A stretch of 64,000 nucleotides of DNA from Bidens hawaiensis (lineage: Eukaryota > Streptophyta > Magnoliopsida > Asterales > Asteraceae), in assembly GCA_021521415.1 (NCBI GenBank), contig JAIQDT010009227.1, positions 17,600 through 81,599 of the forward strand, in the 5' to 3' direction. Below, in pieces: positions 33,638 through 46,678 of the stretch. Position numbers and translations under genes: made by a program. The stretch's first letter is position 1. Each line of letters begins with the position of its first letter. The notes below the pieces were generated by a model. That model was given only the letters and a program-made list of their open reading frames with translations, had not been told where the DNA came from and did no database searches.

Positions 33638-36600
33638 TTATCTTCTCCTTGCATCATAGGCTGCCTGTCTTCGATTGATTATCACTGTTCCTGCCCTTTG
33701 TCTAAAGATAGAAAGGATCTGGTAATGAGTGTGACTCTCAGGAATATCCATATCCCTTATATCTCTAAGATCTTCATAATGCAGATAGGTCAGGTCTTCA
33801 TCCTTCTTGACTATCCCCAAGATAAGCCCATCTGAATTTCGAAGCACATAGTGGCCATCATTTTCTTTATATTCAATTTCAGCATTGATGCCATTCTTCT
33901 GAACAGTGTAGTTTGGGCGTGTCATTCTTCTCTCAATGCTTATACAAGTATTCAAATTTGACAGGGGATTTTTGTTTCTCACTGACAACTGATAATTCAA
34001 TTCAGCACTTCTTATCTTTTTCATTTTTGTTGCTCTTCTTGTTCTATCTTGTTTTATCAACTTCCAACTTTTCTTTTCTTTCAAAAATGGAAATCCCTTG
34101 TCAGCTTCATTTTTCAGATACTTGGAGAGCTCATTTTGCTGTCTCCCAGCCAACTTGTTTCTATCATGATAATCATATAAATTTAGTGTGGCCATTTTCT
34201 CCAATTGTTCCCTTAAATACTCAGCAAAATCATCTCTGAATACAATATCTCTCAATTTTCTACTTTGCATAATCACCTTTAAAGACTCAGAGACTAAGTC
34301 AAAGTAGAGAGTTCTTGGAAGATCCACATTGGATTGTAGTCTTGCTTCTCTTTGGGATCCAGCTCTACTTGACTCTCCACTGCCTGTTGATATTTGTTGC
34401 CTTGAGATAGGTGGCCTAATTGGGATTGACTTCATATGTTTGCTAGGCCTAGATATAGCCAAAGCTTTCATATACATTGATTCAATCAATTCTGCAGGGT
34501 AGTTGATCAGATCAACAAATTTTTTACCTGCATCTTTGCGCAGTTTAATAATCATATTGACTACCCTGGGATTATTCATTAGTCCTGTTGGTACAAATCT
34601 ACCATCAACAAAACTTCTAGGGTTTTCACCCTCCAACAGGACTTTCTCCCACTCAGCCTTTTGCAAGTAAAATAATTCTTTCAACTCATACTTATCCAAT
34701 GCATCAAAGGCATTCTCATTCATTCCCTTCTGATTTACCATTATACCCCTAAGAATTCGAATCATTTCTGAATTTTCCCAAGGAACAATAGGTTCATCAA
34801 CTGGTTCAGGTTTCACTTCTACTGGGATTGGGGTTTCATCATTAGTTGCCCCTTTTGATTTTTCTTTTTCAATTTGGGCTTTTTGTTTCTCCCTTAGGGG
34901 CATGATCTTTCTTTTCTTTATAGGGGGTTCATCTTGATCTCCCATGGGCTGTACACTGGATGGCTCAGGTTGCATTCTCTTCAATTGATCTTTCTTTTGA
35001 AACTTGTTGTAGAGTGACTCAACAACACTTTTGGTTTGGTTATCCACTACTTCTGGTGCCATTCCCTTATCCATCAAGTAACCACATTTTCCAGCATATT
35101 TCTTTTTCAGAGCTTCAAGTTTCTTAGCCAGTTCATCTTCTCTTATAAATTTTTCTTTGACTTCTTCTCTTGTGTTATTATAAGCATCTCTGAGCTGCTC
35201 AAACTTGAAATGGCTCAAATCTTTTTAAGAATACCATGTTTTCTTAGATAATCTCTATACTTCTGGCTATCTTTGTTCTTTTGTGGTATCAGTTTCTCAA
35301 TGGTGTCCCTTTCTTTCTCTAATCTTTTATGCAGTTCATCATCATTTAAGGAAGATAAGCTTTCAAAACTTATTCCAAAACCTATCAATTTGATCACCCA
35401 AAGGGTTTTTCCTTTTAGCAACTATCATGCTCTGCTGAATGTTTCTCTTTGTTCTTCAGTTATTGTAACTTGTGGGGACACAACATTAGCATTTCCATCA
35501 TCTTCACCCTGATTATCAACATCATTGTCATCTTCAGATTCATCTTCCTCTTCAGTTGATTCATTCAAAGCATCAATTGTTGGTTCATTAGCAGTTGGGA
35601 TATTAGGAACTGGAACATTTGGGACTCCCTTAACCACTTCATCTGGCCTTAAAGTTTGTAGAGGGACTGCTCTAATTAGACTTGCTTGATCATCAGGAAT
35701 CTCAACATAATAGTTATTCTTTTCATCCCATCTTCCCTTCTTGACTGATTCAGCTTCTCCAGCCTGATCATAAGTCTTTCTTTTTCTGGTATACTTCTTC
35801 CCATATCTTGAATCATCTTCACACTCCCAATCAGATGGGTTCTGTCTGATATCTTCTCTTATTTTTTCAGCCCATTTCTTTGCAAATATTGTTTCAATTG
35901 ATTCATCAATTTCCTCTTCAACATTAATCTCCATATTCACATTTTTTGTTGGCTCAGATGTTTCATTGGTTTCATTTTGGGGCTGATTCTGAGTTTGAAA
36001 CATGCTTAGCACCATAGCTAAAGAGTTATCCACTTCTTCAGCTCTCTATAAATTTATCAAAGTCTCTATCACTTCTTGATCCTCAGTCTCTTTATCATCA
36101 ATCACTTTTTTAACATTGGCTTGATCAATTAGAGCTTCATGCTCTGTCAGTTCTTCAGCATTCAAGATATGGGCAATTATTTCCCTTTCTCTTGTTTCTC
36201 CCACAACATTTTCAAACTCTTTCCTGGCAGCAGCAGAGGCTTCATCTTCTTCCACATTCAACCTTTCTTTATCAAGATCTTCCTTAACAGGCTCTTCTTC
36301 ATAGACTTTTGCTTTTCCTTTATCCATTCTTATTTTCAAGTCTTCCTCAGTTTCAGAGACATACTCATCAATTTCTTTGTCCAACTGATCCACTCTTCAT
36401 CATGCTCTACCCTCTTGGAGCTTTCAGGTTGTTCAATTTTAGGTTCAGTGAGCACAAACTCCTCAGTAGCAGCATCATCATCATTGATCACATTAGTTTG
36501 AACTTCTGTTGCAGTTAAAGCATCAGTCTGTATGTCAGTGGCCACATCAGTCTGCATATCAGTAACTACATCAGTGGTAGCCACATTTTCATCAATATTC

Positions 36601-38404
36601 AACATTTCATCTCCGACCTCAGTCTCCTTCTCTCCTCTTCCCTCATCCTCATCTTTGTTCAACACATTCAGAATTTCATTATCAGAATCATAATTTTGCT
36701 CATCTTCTTCAGACTCATCAGCTTCATAGTCCTCTTCTGATATCAGTCTTTCAATACTTTCCTCAGAAGCATCATATGCATTTAATAAACAAGTCAAACC
36801 ATCATAGTTTGACATCACACCAACATCTACACTAGCATCTACCATTACAACCTCATCAGTACCTGGCTCAAATATATTCTCCCCCTATTTTGGGGCAGCT
36901 GAGGTCTTCTCAACCTCCTGCTCCAGGGTTTGAATCCTTGAAAGTGCATCAGCCAACTGAGCCTTTAACTCCACATTCTCCTTTCTCAGTTCTGTATTCT
37001 CTCTCTTTAGATCAATATTTTGACAAATAAGGTTGAAGTTTCTTTGTAAAAGGAAGGCATTTGAGGGAGGAGTATCGGATGGTGTAGTTATTGGTTGAGC
37101 TTGTGACTGGTCAAGTTCAGGAACTGGGTTTATTTGAGGTGGGGTTTGGGTTGTGGTTTGAGGTGGGGTTTGGGTTATGGTTCGAGGTGGGGTATGGGTT
37201 AATTGTTCAGTTTGGCTTAGGTTTAGGATGGGTGTATGAGTGGATGGGGATTGAATAGGTTGGTCATTTAGTGGTGGAGTGGACTATGGTGAGTGTGTTG
37301 GGGTTTGAGATATTTGGTCATTTGGTGATGGTGGGTATGGTGGTGAGTTAAGAGGTGTGGTAGTTGGTCTTTGTGTAATTTGTAACTCCCCCTGATTTTG
37401 TATAGTCTCATCAAAATTATCATTACCTCCTTCTGCATGCCCAGCACCAGCATTAGCATCATCATTATCATCATCATTACCATCATCATTATCTCCATCA
37501 TTTCCATCATCTCCAACATTCTCTCCATCATCTCCATCATTGTCTCCATCATCACCATCATCCTCATTCTCTTCTACCTGTACCTCCTCTGCCAAAATCT
37601 CATGTAAACGAGGAATTTGAATATCATCAACCATCATCCATGGTAGATCTTCATGTACAAAATCAGGATTGAATATGTTGGGACTACTTGATATTGTAAT
37701 TCTCCTGTATGTATCCGGATTTTGCAATGAATGTGTGATTCCAGTAACAGGTAAATCTTCCAAATCTTGGTTGAAAATGATTTGTAAAAATCTGGGATAT
37801 TGCAAGAACCTATCATGGTGTGCCTTCTTCAAGTTGCTCACAGGTCCTTCAAAAATCATCTTCGAAAAATTGAAAGGATATCTGAATAATACAACAACTG
37901 TGGCATTAGCCAGATCCCGACTCATAAGAGTCCATGAGCCATTTCGAGTAGCAAAACCTTGAATGACATGATGAATCAAAAATAGATAAATCAAGGAAAC
38001 ATTCCCTTCTGAAATTGTCCTTCATGAACAGTTCCCTGATAACCCATCATTTGACTAAATATTCTGAAGAGTTGAGCAGTTGTCAAATGAAGTGATTCTG
38101 GGTTATCATCATTCAACCTCAAGCATCTTCTAATAACTCTTTCATCTATGCGAATTTCTTGATTCGCAACAGTGGCTTCGATCCTCTTTCCGTTAACATC
38201 ATCATACAATCTTGCTGATCGCCAAAAATCAAGTGAATGATTTCTGTAGATCGTAGGATATTCAGTCAAAGCAAAATTAATGTTGGATCGTTGTAGCCAT
38301 CTTATCATCACTGCAACTTCTTCATTTGACGGAATGACTTGCAACAAGGCACACAAGTTGTGCTTGTGCTCAAAAACATATTTTGGTGGGTTATCATCCG
38401 CCAT
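33638..38404 (-). pseudogene. Long 3' ORF of C3, about 1,590 codons, broken
   Basis: I choose ATG 38404 (MADDNPPKYVFEH), which follows CAGAT as in C2. The N-terminal domain (LDFWR, ATVANQEIR, YPRFLQIIFNQ) matches the C2 ORF. Then come Asp/Asn/Gly and Pro/Thr repeats, a coiled coil (about 36885-37045), long acidic stretches (35425-36845), and a basic C-terminal part (33638-35218) with a bipartite nuclear-signal-like cluster KKRKIMPLREKQK. Lesions include frameshifts near 37993, 36395 and 35218, TGA-TAG near 35422, TAG near 36043 and TAG near 36886. No signal peptide or clear membrane helix is visible. The function is unknown; it is not an evident envelope protein. Confidence 0.7.
37398..37570 (-). 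repeat. ATC/GAT trinucleotide repeat within the C3 3' ORF
   Basis: A degenerate (ATC)n tract encodes Asp/Gly/Asn-rich repeats in the 3' ORF frame. Met- and Ile-rich ORFs in other frames here are shadows of it. Confidence 0.8.
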
Positions 38405-38435
38405 ATCTGAAAAAAACATAATCAAACACATTCAA
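38405..38435 (-). promoter_or_regulatory. Putative 3' splice acceptor of the C3 3' ORF
   Basis: In sense, GATTATGTTTTTTTCAG is followed by ATATGGC, where ATG is the ORF start; the acceptor AG is at 38408-38407. The pyrimidine tract and AG fit a plant 3' splice site, and C2 has the same CAGATATGGC. Confidence 0.55.
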
Positions 38436-40068
38436 AGAAGCAATTAGTCCTAAATTTCATAACTTTAACTAATTTCAAGTTATAATTTTGAAGAAGAAAG
38501 AAAGAAATATCATTAAGAACCTGTTCTTAGAAAAGTTTATTACCTACACATAAAACAGAGGTTTTAGTAAATATGAATAATCAGAGCCCATTGTCAGTTA
38601 ATCGTGGTCGGAAAACATTTAATTAAAGTTTACCGAGTCGGATTGTGAGGGCTGGTTAATTAGGGTTAGGATTATTGATGAATGCGATAAGTCGGTTACG
38701 TTTTTGGAAAGCAATCAGTGGAAGGAGAGAGAGAGAGGGAAAATAATGTTGAAAAACTTCTCTCACTCCCTCTTATATACCTTTTGAAAGTGAGTTTTAA
38801 ATGCTTTTTGTCGTTTAGTGAGTTAATAGCTGTCATATAATAATCTTATCCATTAAAAGTTTTAACACCTAAAAACCTTACCCGATAAAAGTCAAGTATC
38901 AAACCTTGCTCGAAAATGTTCATTATAGATTAGACAAGGTTTTCCCGGTCCCTTCCACATATAAAGCTTACTCGATTTAGTCAATTAAGAATTATTAAAA
39001 GTAAATTAAAATTAAATGAAGAAAGCTTACTTGAAATACAAGATTGCTTGAGAACTGAATCACAAGATGAATAATCAAGTATAAAATATCAAGTAGGCAA
39101 TCTTTCTAGGAATCAGTTAAGATGCCCGAATAGATTAACATACTTCCAATTGCTAACCTTACCCGAATAACTCAGTCTAGCACATACCTTACCCGAATAA
39201 CTTAGCCTATCACAAACCTTACCCGAAATTATTCACAATACTCAGTCGAGTATACTTTGATACAAAGTATGCCCGAAAACCTTCAAGAAATACAGAGTTT
39301 GCTAGGAGTGGATTCCTAACACAAAGTTTACTCGGAAAGTCAATTTTGAAATTACCATGTATTTTAAGGGAACATATGAAAATTCAAAGTGTGCCCGAAA
39401 TATAAGTGTGCCCGGGAAACAAGGTTTACCCTAATACACTTGTAATTTCAAAGAATCATAATCACAAAAACACATAGCTTGCTAGAATATCACACTAAAT
39501 CACAAAGCTTGCTAGAATATCACAGTCAATCACAAAGCTTGCTAGAAAGCATCATATTCAAACATAAACAATCAGGCTTGCTCGTAAAGTAATTAGATTA
39601 GTAAACTATACCCGATAAGTATCAAGTACTTCAAAGCATGCTCGAAATTAATAAACTTTATTATAAAACCATCTAAGTTTGCCCGAAAAGGGTATAAAGC
39701 ATCAAACCTTACCCGAAATTACATAATCAACATTTTGTAGGTAAAATGCAACAGTTTTTGCTTTAAGCACAATATCAGTTATATTTATCAATAAAAATCA
39801 TTGTTTAAGAGTAAATGGTGCATTTAGAGATCAAATTTCAGTTATGATTATTTTCAAAACAATTTCTTTTCTTTTGTTGAAAGGATCTCAGTTATGGGAT
39901 CATATTGACTAAGTGGCTTTCTCAATACTTCATTCTCAGCATTATTATGACAACATAGACAGGTCAACAACAGGTCTAGACTTAACATGAATTTCATCTC
40001 TTTGGTGATATGATTAAGTTTCAATTAATATGCATAATTCTTAATGGATAACAAATTTTGTTTTCTGA
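38436..40068. repeat. C3 non-coding region with CTTACCCGAA motif array
   Basis: From about 38870 to 39730 about thirty motifs of the type CCTTACCCGAA, GTGCCCGAAA, GCTTGCTCGAA or GCTTGCTAGAA occur. The C3 LTR has matching motifs. A GA microsatellite is at about 38720-38740. No gene is seen. Confidence 0.75.
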
Positions 40069-41000
40069 TGCTCCTTATCTATTCTCAAGGCTTATTTGGC
40101 TTTCTCCAGATCACCCCAATTTGACTTTGACCCCCTAGATTTGGTCAAAATTTTAATGACAGAACATATTTTTGAAAATTTCTTAGATTTTTATTTTCAA
40201 ATTTACAAACATATGTGAGGTCGGACTTACATGCCACTCTAGTCGGACTTACATGCCTTTCATTCAGAATGTTTAAAGGTCTTATATAATTGCCTCCACC
40301 CCTGTAGTTCTAGAATTAACCCTCATGTTTGCATTTTCTTTTAAAAGGTTTGTGAACATTAATCAACTTTTGGTTGATAAAATATTTAAAATCATGCAGT
40401 TCACAGTTGTTCTTTGTCATTCTTTTAAATTAGACATTTCATTTTGGTGACCAAATACCAACAGGCTTGTGTATGACTGGATAATCACTTTTCTGCCTAT
40501 CATTTGGAAAGATGTATTTAGGAACATTCATAGACAACAATGTAACTCCACATAAGACATAGCAGTTTCTTTATGTTTATATCACCTTAGATTTTACACA
40601 TCATGGGAAAGCAACCATACATTTTAATGATTGTACTAAATGCCCTTTTGGCCTATTAAATCCATATGATTGGCTAAGTAGTCAATGTACTATCATTTCC
40701 CAAAATTAAAACAGTTTTAAATTCAAACACCCCAATATCTCTTATTTGATAGGTAAATGGCTATTCTGTTTGACCATAAGTGGTCAACAGGACCAAACAT
40801 ATATGTGAGTACATGTCATTTCAAAACAGAGTTATTGACATAATTTTAAGTGAAAGAATAGAAAACAAGTTACAATTGTCCCAAATGCTTTCAGTTTTAC
40901 AGGTTAATGGCTATCCTATCAATTCTGAGAACAGGTGACAGGACCAAACATATACAAGTATATGCCTTTCCAACTTGAGCAAATGACATAATTTTCAGCA
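40069..41000 (-). other. Conserved non-coding region of C3, colinear with C2
   Basis: Counterpart of C2 16081-16985 (52/65 and 52/64 identities in two blocks by hand count). It includes two GGTWAATGGCTATYCT modules, each followed by GGACCAAACATATA about 30-35 bp later. It has no ORF. It lies 1.7-2.6 kb before the 3' ORF in sense direction. Confidence 0.7.
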
Positions 41001-41574
41001 AAAGTAACTCTTTGAGACTTTTCATTGAAAATTTTCTTTTAAGCTTCTTCAAAGCTTGAACTGAATAGTATTATCATATCTCAACACCATTGACAACTTA
41101 CTCTGTTTTATCAAAGTTAGTTTCGATCAAAAGTTTTTCTATGCAGATTCAATTTAGCATAACATTTTGACATGTAAACACATTTTGACACAAAACAAGC
41201 ATATCATAATCAAATCATGATCATCAATGACATCATTAAGACAAGCAGACTTCACACAATTCTCAGTCTAACAAATCCTAACCACATCATTAGATCATAT
41301 CAAACACATAATCAAACAATAAATCATGACATCAGATAAGCATATAATCAGTTTTGACAATCCATACTACTTATCATGACATCCTAGAAGTCAACTGATA
41401 AACAAACATAAGCATCAATGATACCTAATTTGCATAGATAATCACTTAAGCACATATTAGTTAACATCAAAAAGTATCATATTCAAGCACATTCACACAA
41501 CATTCAATTTGTGGGACCTTTATCAGTATAGTCAATTTAGCATATAGAGGAACACATCAAGCACACATCCTCAA
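41001..41574. other. C3 stretch between conserved region and pol stop
   Basis: AT-rich untranslated sequence of C3 just downstream (sense) of the pol stop at 41575-41577. I see no ORF or repeat of note. Confidence 0.5.
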
Positions 41575-42747
41575 TCAGACCTCATCAGAGTTGATCATCC
41601 CTAGGGCTTTCAAAAGAAAGTTGAACCTGGTTCTATGAAGTGGTTTGGTGAATAGGTCAGCCAAGTTATCACTTGTATCAACTCTTTTCATCTCAATCAA
41701 ACCTTTTTCACTACAGTCACTTATGAAATGATGTCTGATCTCAATGTGCTTAGTCTTAGAATGTTGAACTGGATTCTTAACAGTAAAATATGCAGTAGTA
41801 TTATCAATAAAAATAGGGGTGTTCTAAAAATTCAAACCATAGTCCAGCATTTGGTTTTGAATCCAGATAACATGGGCGCAACAAGCAGATGCATCAATGT
41901 ATTCAGCTTCTGCAGTTGATATTGACACAGTGGTCTGCTTCTTGCATTGCCATGACACTTGCCTGTTTCCCAAAAATTGACATCCACCTGAGGTTGACTT
42001 CCTGCTCATGTTGCAGCCATCATAATCACTATCTGTGTAGGCAGTCAAATCAATAGACTGGTTCTTTGGATACCAAATCCCCAAGTCTGGTCTTCCTTTC
42101 AGATATCTAAAGATTCTCTTGACTGCATTCATGTGAGAAACTTTTGGACTTGACTAGAATCTTACATAGAGACACACAACATACATAATGTCAGGTCTTG
42201 TAGCAGTTAGGTACATCAGGGATCCAATTTTGGCTCTATATTCATGTTTATCCACAGGCTCCCCCTTTTCATCAGCTATCATCTTTTCTTTTGTGTCCAT
42301 TGGGGTTGAAGCAGTTTTGAATTGATGACGTTTAAACTTATTCAAGATGTCCTGCACATATTTAGTCTGGTAGATGAAAATCCCATAATTTTTCTGTTGA
42401 ACTTGTTGTCCCAAAAAGAAGTTCATTTCTCCCATAGAGCTCATACTGTATTTGGATTTCATCACCCCTTCAAACTCCATACACATTTGTTCATTGGTTG
42501 ACCCAAAGATGATATCATCCACATAGACTTGTAACAAGAGTAAATCTGATCCTCTCCTTTTGTAGAAGAGTGTCTTGTCAATGGCTCCCCTTTGGAAACC
42601 ATTTTCAAGAAGATGGTTTGACAGCTCATCATACCATGCTTTAGGAGCCTGATGTAATCTATATAGTGCTTTGTTTAACTTATACACCCTGTTAGGATAC
42701 ACTGGATCCTCAAAACCAGGTGGTTGAGCAACATACACCTCTTCATC
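41575..42747 (-). pseudogene. pol: RT C-terminal half and RNase H of C3
   Basis: Reading on from S2, [14 protein letters not shown] leads to [12 protein letters not shown] (catalytic pair intact), MGEMNFFLG, TRPDIMYVV, then RNase H with AYTDSDYDGC, AEAEYIDAS and HSKTKHIEIRHHFI, ending at TGA 41575-41577. Two TAG codons (42154-42156 and 41824-41826) both replace the Gln that C2 and related copies have; no frameshift is needed. The rest of RT lies at 45146-45705, separated by S2. Confidence 0.85.
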
Positions 42748-43095
42748 TGTCACACCCTCAAAATCCACTAACGGAGTTTTACCGTCAGAGAGTGTGAACT
42801 AACAGGATCGAAATCATTAGTTATAATCAAACACCAAAAATAAAGTTTTCAAACAACCAAGACATCAAGTCTTAAGTAAAAATTTGGAAGCGTAATTTGT
42901 AAACCAAAATGTTTGCGCCACACAGGACGACTTGAAAACCCAAGTTATTAAGATAAAAATTAAAAGAAGTTTTCAAGCGATGGTGTTTAGCGAATTCATG
43001 TTCTTATACCGCGCGCCCGCCTCGGCTACCTGAGAATAACATACTAAAAGTGTCAACACAGGGTTGGTGAGTTCACAGGTTTATATAAATAAAGT

Positions 43096-43152
43096 GTTTG
43101 CGTTTGCGTTTACGTTTGAGTTTGCGTTCGCGTTTACGTTTGCGTTTGCGTT
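43096..43152. repeat. GTTTGC hexamer repeat in S2
   Basis: About nine units of GTTTGC with GTTTAC, GTTTGA and GTTCGC variants. It is not the plant telomere repeat. Confidence 0.85.
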
Positions 43153-44757
43153 ACCAGATAGTGTTAAGTCAATTATATATCAATAGGTAGCTAGCCTATA
43201 AAACAAGTATTACTAAGTGTTCGACACCGAAGCTGACTGTTTATCAATTGCCTTGCCACCATGTCAACCACGACCATGGTAATGTGTTAGCCAAGATTAC
43301 ACCCACTCGACCTCCAGTCGAGTTTAGAGTTGGGTGGGGTTTGTCAAACCTAGTAGTACTACTCAACAGTGACTCGCTATTATCCAAATATTAACTGGTT
43401 CGATGTTATGAAGGACTTTGGTTAGTTTGTTTGCCACTTAGCCTTACAAGCGATATATAACCAATAACAAAATCTAAAGTGTTTGGAGTATGTTATCTCC
43501 CCCAAGTAAAAAGCGTTTAAAAGAGTAAAAGGGGAACGTGAAACTCACTGTTTGCGAAGATAACCAAAAAGATCTGAGAAAAAGGTGTGCGTCACAAAAA
43601 ATCCTCACTAGTGTTCTAAAAACAAAAACGAGATTTTCTAAGTATTTAAACTACGAGTGAGTCCCTAGACTCGACACATGCAACTTATGCATGAGATGCG
43701 TTTCATGTTTCGTTTGTGAAATAAGTGCGACTCGACAAACACGTTGGTGATACGTTACATGTGTGAACAACTACTTACGTGTCAAGTATTAATATTGTAC
43801 ATTACTAGCAATTATCCCCCAAAAGGGCAATTTGGTCAAAACATAGCAAACATCGATCGGTTATGCACTTTTCATGACAATTTAAATAATACAGCAGCTA
43901 AATTATCCATGCAGATTTTCACTCGACAAGATTACTCTTATTAATAAATTCTAACAAGTTAAATAAATCACCAAAAATCATCACAGAAGAACACGTGGGT
44001 TATGTTCCTAAACCTATTTTTATTATATTTTTATCATATATGGTTTTACCAGAAAGATCAAAACATCACAGCAAACACACAGCAATCATTATCATGTGCA
44101 ACAGAATGTTATTTATCATTCCCGTTAAATGAAAAATCCAATTAATGCAAGACCAATTGGGTTAGGTTTCTAACTCAATGTATTTTCTTCCAGAAGTGGA
44201 ACTAACCCATTTGGTCTTGTAGTTTATGAGATATCTTAGTCGTAAAACAGCCTAACAGAAGGTCTTCAAAATCAGCCTTGCACAACAGTTTTGTAAAATA
44301 ATAAAAACAGACTTTTATACGTCCAAAAATTACAAACTTGGACTTTTCAGAAACTAGACTCGACCTAGTATACTGTAGAATTAACAATCGCATCAAAACA
44401 TAAAATTAACATTGAGTTACAGTCGTCCAAACACGAATTCAATAATCTGTCCAGCATCAGTTTTCATCAAAACTCAATAAACTATCAATCTATGAACAAT
44501 TAACCATGCAAGCAACCCTCTAGACTCATAATCTATCAACAATCAATAATTTTAACATCTAGGGTTTATGTTTATTATGCTTAATCATGCAATTAAATCA
44601 ATGAAATAGGCTAGAGAGAGTGTTTAGTTACCTAGTTAACACCTTAAACCTTCAACAAGCTTGCAAAGATTATTGTATGTGTGTGTGTGTTGTGTTTCGG
44701 CCGATCAAGGAGGGGGAAGGGGCTGCCATCGCAGGGGATAGGGTGAGAGGGAAAGGG

Positions 44758-44788
44758 TTAGGGTTTGTGTTATTAATTTGTTTATATA
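44758..44788 (-). promoter_or_regulatory. TATA box and telobox of S2
   Basis: On the - strand TATATAAA (44788-44781) is followed by AAACCCTAA (44766-44758), then a leader-like CT-rich tract. S1 has the same order and spacing. Confidence 0.5.
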
Positions 44789-45145
44789 ATAATTAATTAT
44801 ATCACATGTTACAACTTGCACCCTCCACTTCTATTTAGTTTAATTCTAGCACAAACTAGTTTATTTTCTCCATCAAATAATGTTACATAATGCAAGCACA
44901 TAAATATAACACGTATTTATACCAAGCACTTGTTTATATTATTTATTGTTTGTTCACCAACGGTTTGAGTCGACTCGTGTGTGTTTCGGTTCAATTCCGA
45001 AAGACTACTTGTGTAGTGATTGTCATGCGTCATTTAAAACCCTAATTTAAATGTAATGAGATATGCGTTACAGTTCGTGTGATCTTAAGTTTGAATTAAC
45101 GGAGTTCGGATTAACGGAGTTAACCTGAAATTGACGAGTGTCACA

Positions 45146-45705
45146 TCATCAATCTTTCCATTTAGGAATGCAGATTTGACATCAAGCTGAAATACCCTAA
45201 TGTTCTTTGAGGAAGCATATGCAAGAAAGATCCTGATAGCCTCAAGTCTTGCAACTGGTGCAAAGACTTCCTCAAAGTCTATTCCTTACTCTTGAAGGCA
45301 TCCCAATGCCACAAGCCTAGCTTTATTCTTAATCACTATGCCCCTTTCATCCTTTTTGTTTCTAAAAACCCATTTTGTTCCAATTGCGTACCTGTTTCTT
45401 GGCCTATCAACAAAATCTCAAACATGTAGATCTCTGAATTGTGCCAACTCCTCTTGCATAGCTTCTATCCAGCTTTTGTCCTTTAGTGCTTGAACAATGT
45501 TCTTTGGTTCTATCTGGGATAGAAAGCAGGAGTACAAACATATGTTTGCAGATTCAGAATGACATCTTGTAACTCTTTCATGTATATCTCCAATGATGTT
45601 TTCAGAAGGATGATTCTTTTCAACAAAAGGGGTTTGAATTATCACATCAGCAGACACATTTGTGTCAAGATTTGATTCATTGAGATCTGGTTCCTCAATG
45701 ATCAA
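45146..45705 (-). pseudogene. pol: RT N-terminal half of C3
   Basis: The frame holds the linker to RT (SQIEPKNIVQALKDKSWIEAMQEELAQF), KWVFRNKKDERG, KARLVALG and [12 protein letters not shown] up to the S2 junction. TGA at 45418-45420 replaces a conserved Trp position and TAA at 45286-45288 a Gln-like position. It is in frame with the RT half beyond S2. Confidence 0.8.
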
Positions 45706-46678
45706 TTCTGTTTCAGCATCATGAAACTATTGGTGCTTCTTCATTGTTCTGTCTTGAGGTAGATGCACCAGTGCTTCCCATATTCAATCTCTCAAATAGA
45801 TCTTGAAACCTTGTTGTTGATACAGCTTCCTCTTCACTTGTTTGGTTGCTTGGATTTCCCTCATTCTGAACTTGATCATTTTGCACCTCTTGATTGTATT
45901 GGATGTTTTCTGCATGATCTTGTTCAGGACTTGGATTGTTTTCTTGATAATTATCTTGAACCTGCTCAACAATTTCACTTGAGGGATCCTTTATGAATGT
46001 ATATTCCCTTTCTTTACTTGCAAACTTCTTCCATAACTTTTCCAAGTCCAATGTTTTCTTATTTTTCTCTTCAATCACACTGGTCTTGTAGAATGAATCA
46101 TCAAAGTCTTCAAGATAAATCTTGAAAGACTTGATCAATTTTTCAAGGTCAAACAACAATGCTACACCATCAACTGTGTTTAACTGATTTTTATTAAAGA
46201 TTATGTCAGATGATTCAATGACACTCAAATGGTCTTTCACATATACCCTATAGGCTTTTGAGTGTGTAGAATATCCAACAAAGAAGCAATCCAAGGATTT
46301 AGCTTGAAACTTGTTTAAATAGTCCTTGGTGTTCAAGAGTGAACATTTGCATCCAAAAGGATTGAGAAACTTGATGTATGGTTTTCTATTAAAGAAAATT
46401 TCATATGGAGTCTTGTTGTGTCTTTTGTTGATAAGTACCCTGTTCTGAACATAGAAGGCAGTATTAATGGATTCTACCCAAAATGTAACTGGCATGTTAG
46501 CATCAGCTAGCATGGTTCTTGCAGCTTCAATGACTGTCATGTTTCGTCTTTCTGCAACACCATTCTGTTCAGGAGTTCTAGGAGCTGAGAATTGCTGAAG
46601 TATTCCTTTGTCTGCACAAAACTCTTCAATGACTCCATTTTTGAACTCAGTACCATTGTCACTTCTTATCACTTTAAC
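45706..46678 (-). pseudogene. pol: Integrase C-terminal part of C3, cut by G1
   Basis: The frame begins at the G1 junction with VKVIRSDNGTEFKN, includes GVAERRNMTVIEAARTML (catalytic Glu present) and NPFGCKCSLLN, and runs into an acidic/Asn-rich linker. A frameshift near 45715 leads to the RT frame. Protease and the N-terminal integrase half of C3 are missing: they would lie beyond G1 and are absent at the 62575 junction. Confidence 0.82.

Larger units (their letters stand above)
42748..45145 (-). mobile_element. Solo LTR S2 (gypsy-type, 2398 bp)
   Basis: It runs from TGTCACACCCTC to GAGTGTCACA on + and is flanked by TCATC (42743-42747 and 45146-45150). In sense (-) it starts TGTGACACTCGTCAATTTCAGG, the same start as S1. 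It splits the C3 RT between GKIDD and EEVYV. It contains a GTTTGC repeat and a TATA/telobox pair and has no coding capacity. Confidence 0.9.

Noticed and set aside
37268..37607. Met-rich and Ile-rich ORFs
   Set aside because: They are other-frame readings of the ATC repeat in the C3 3' ORF.
43096..43152. Interstitial telomere
   Set aside because: The unit is GTTTGC, not the plant telomere TTTAGGG.
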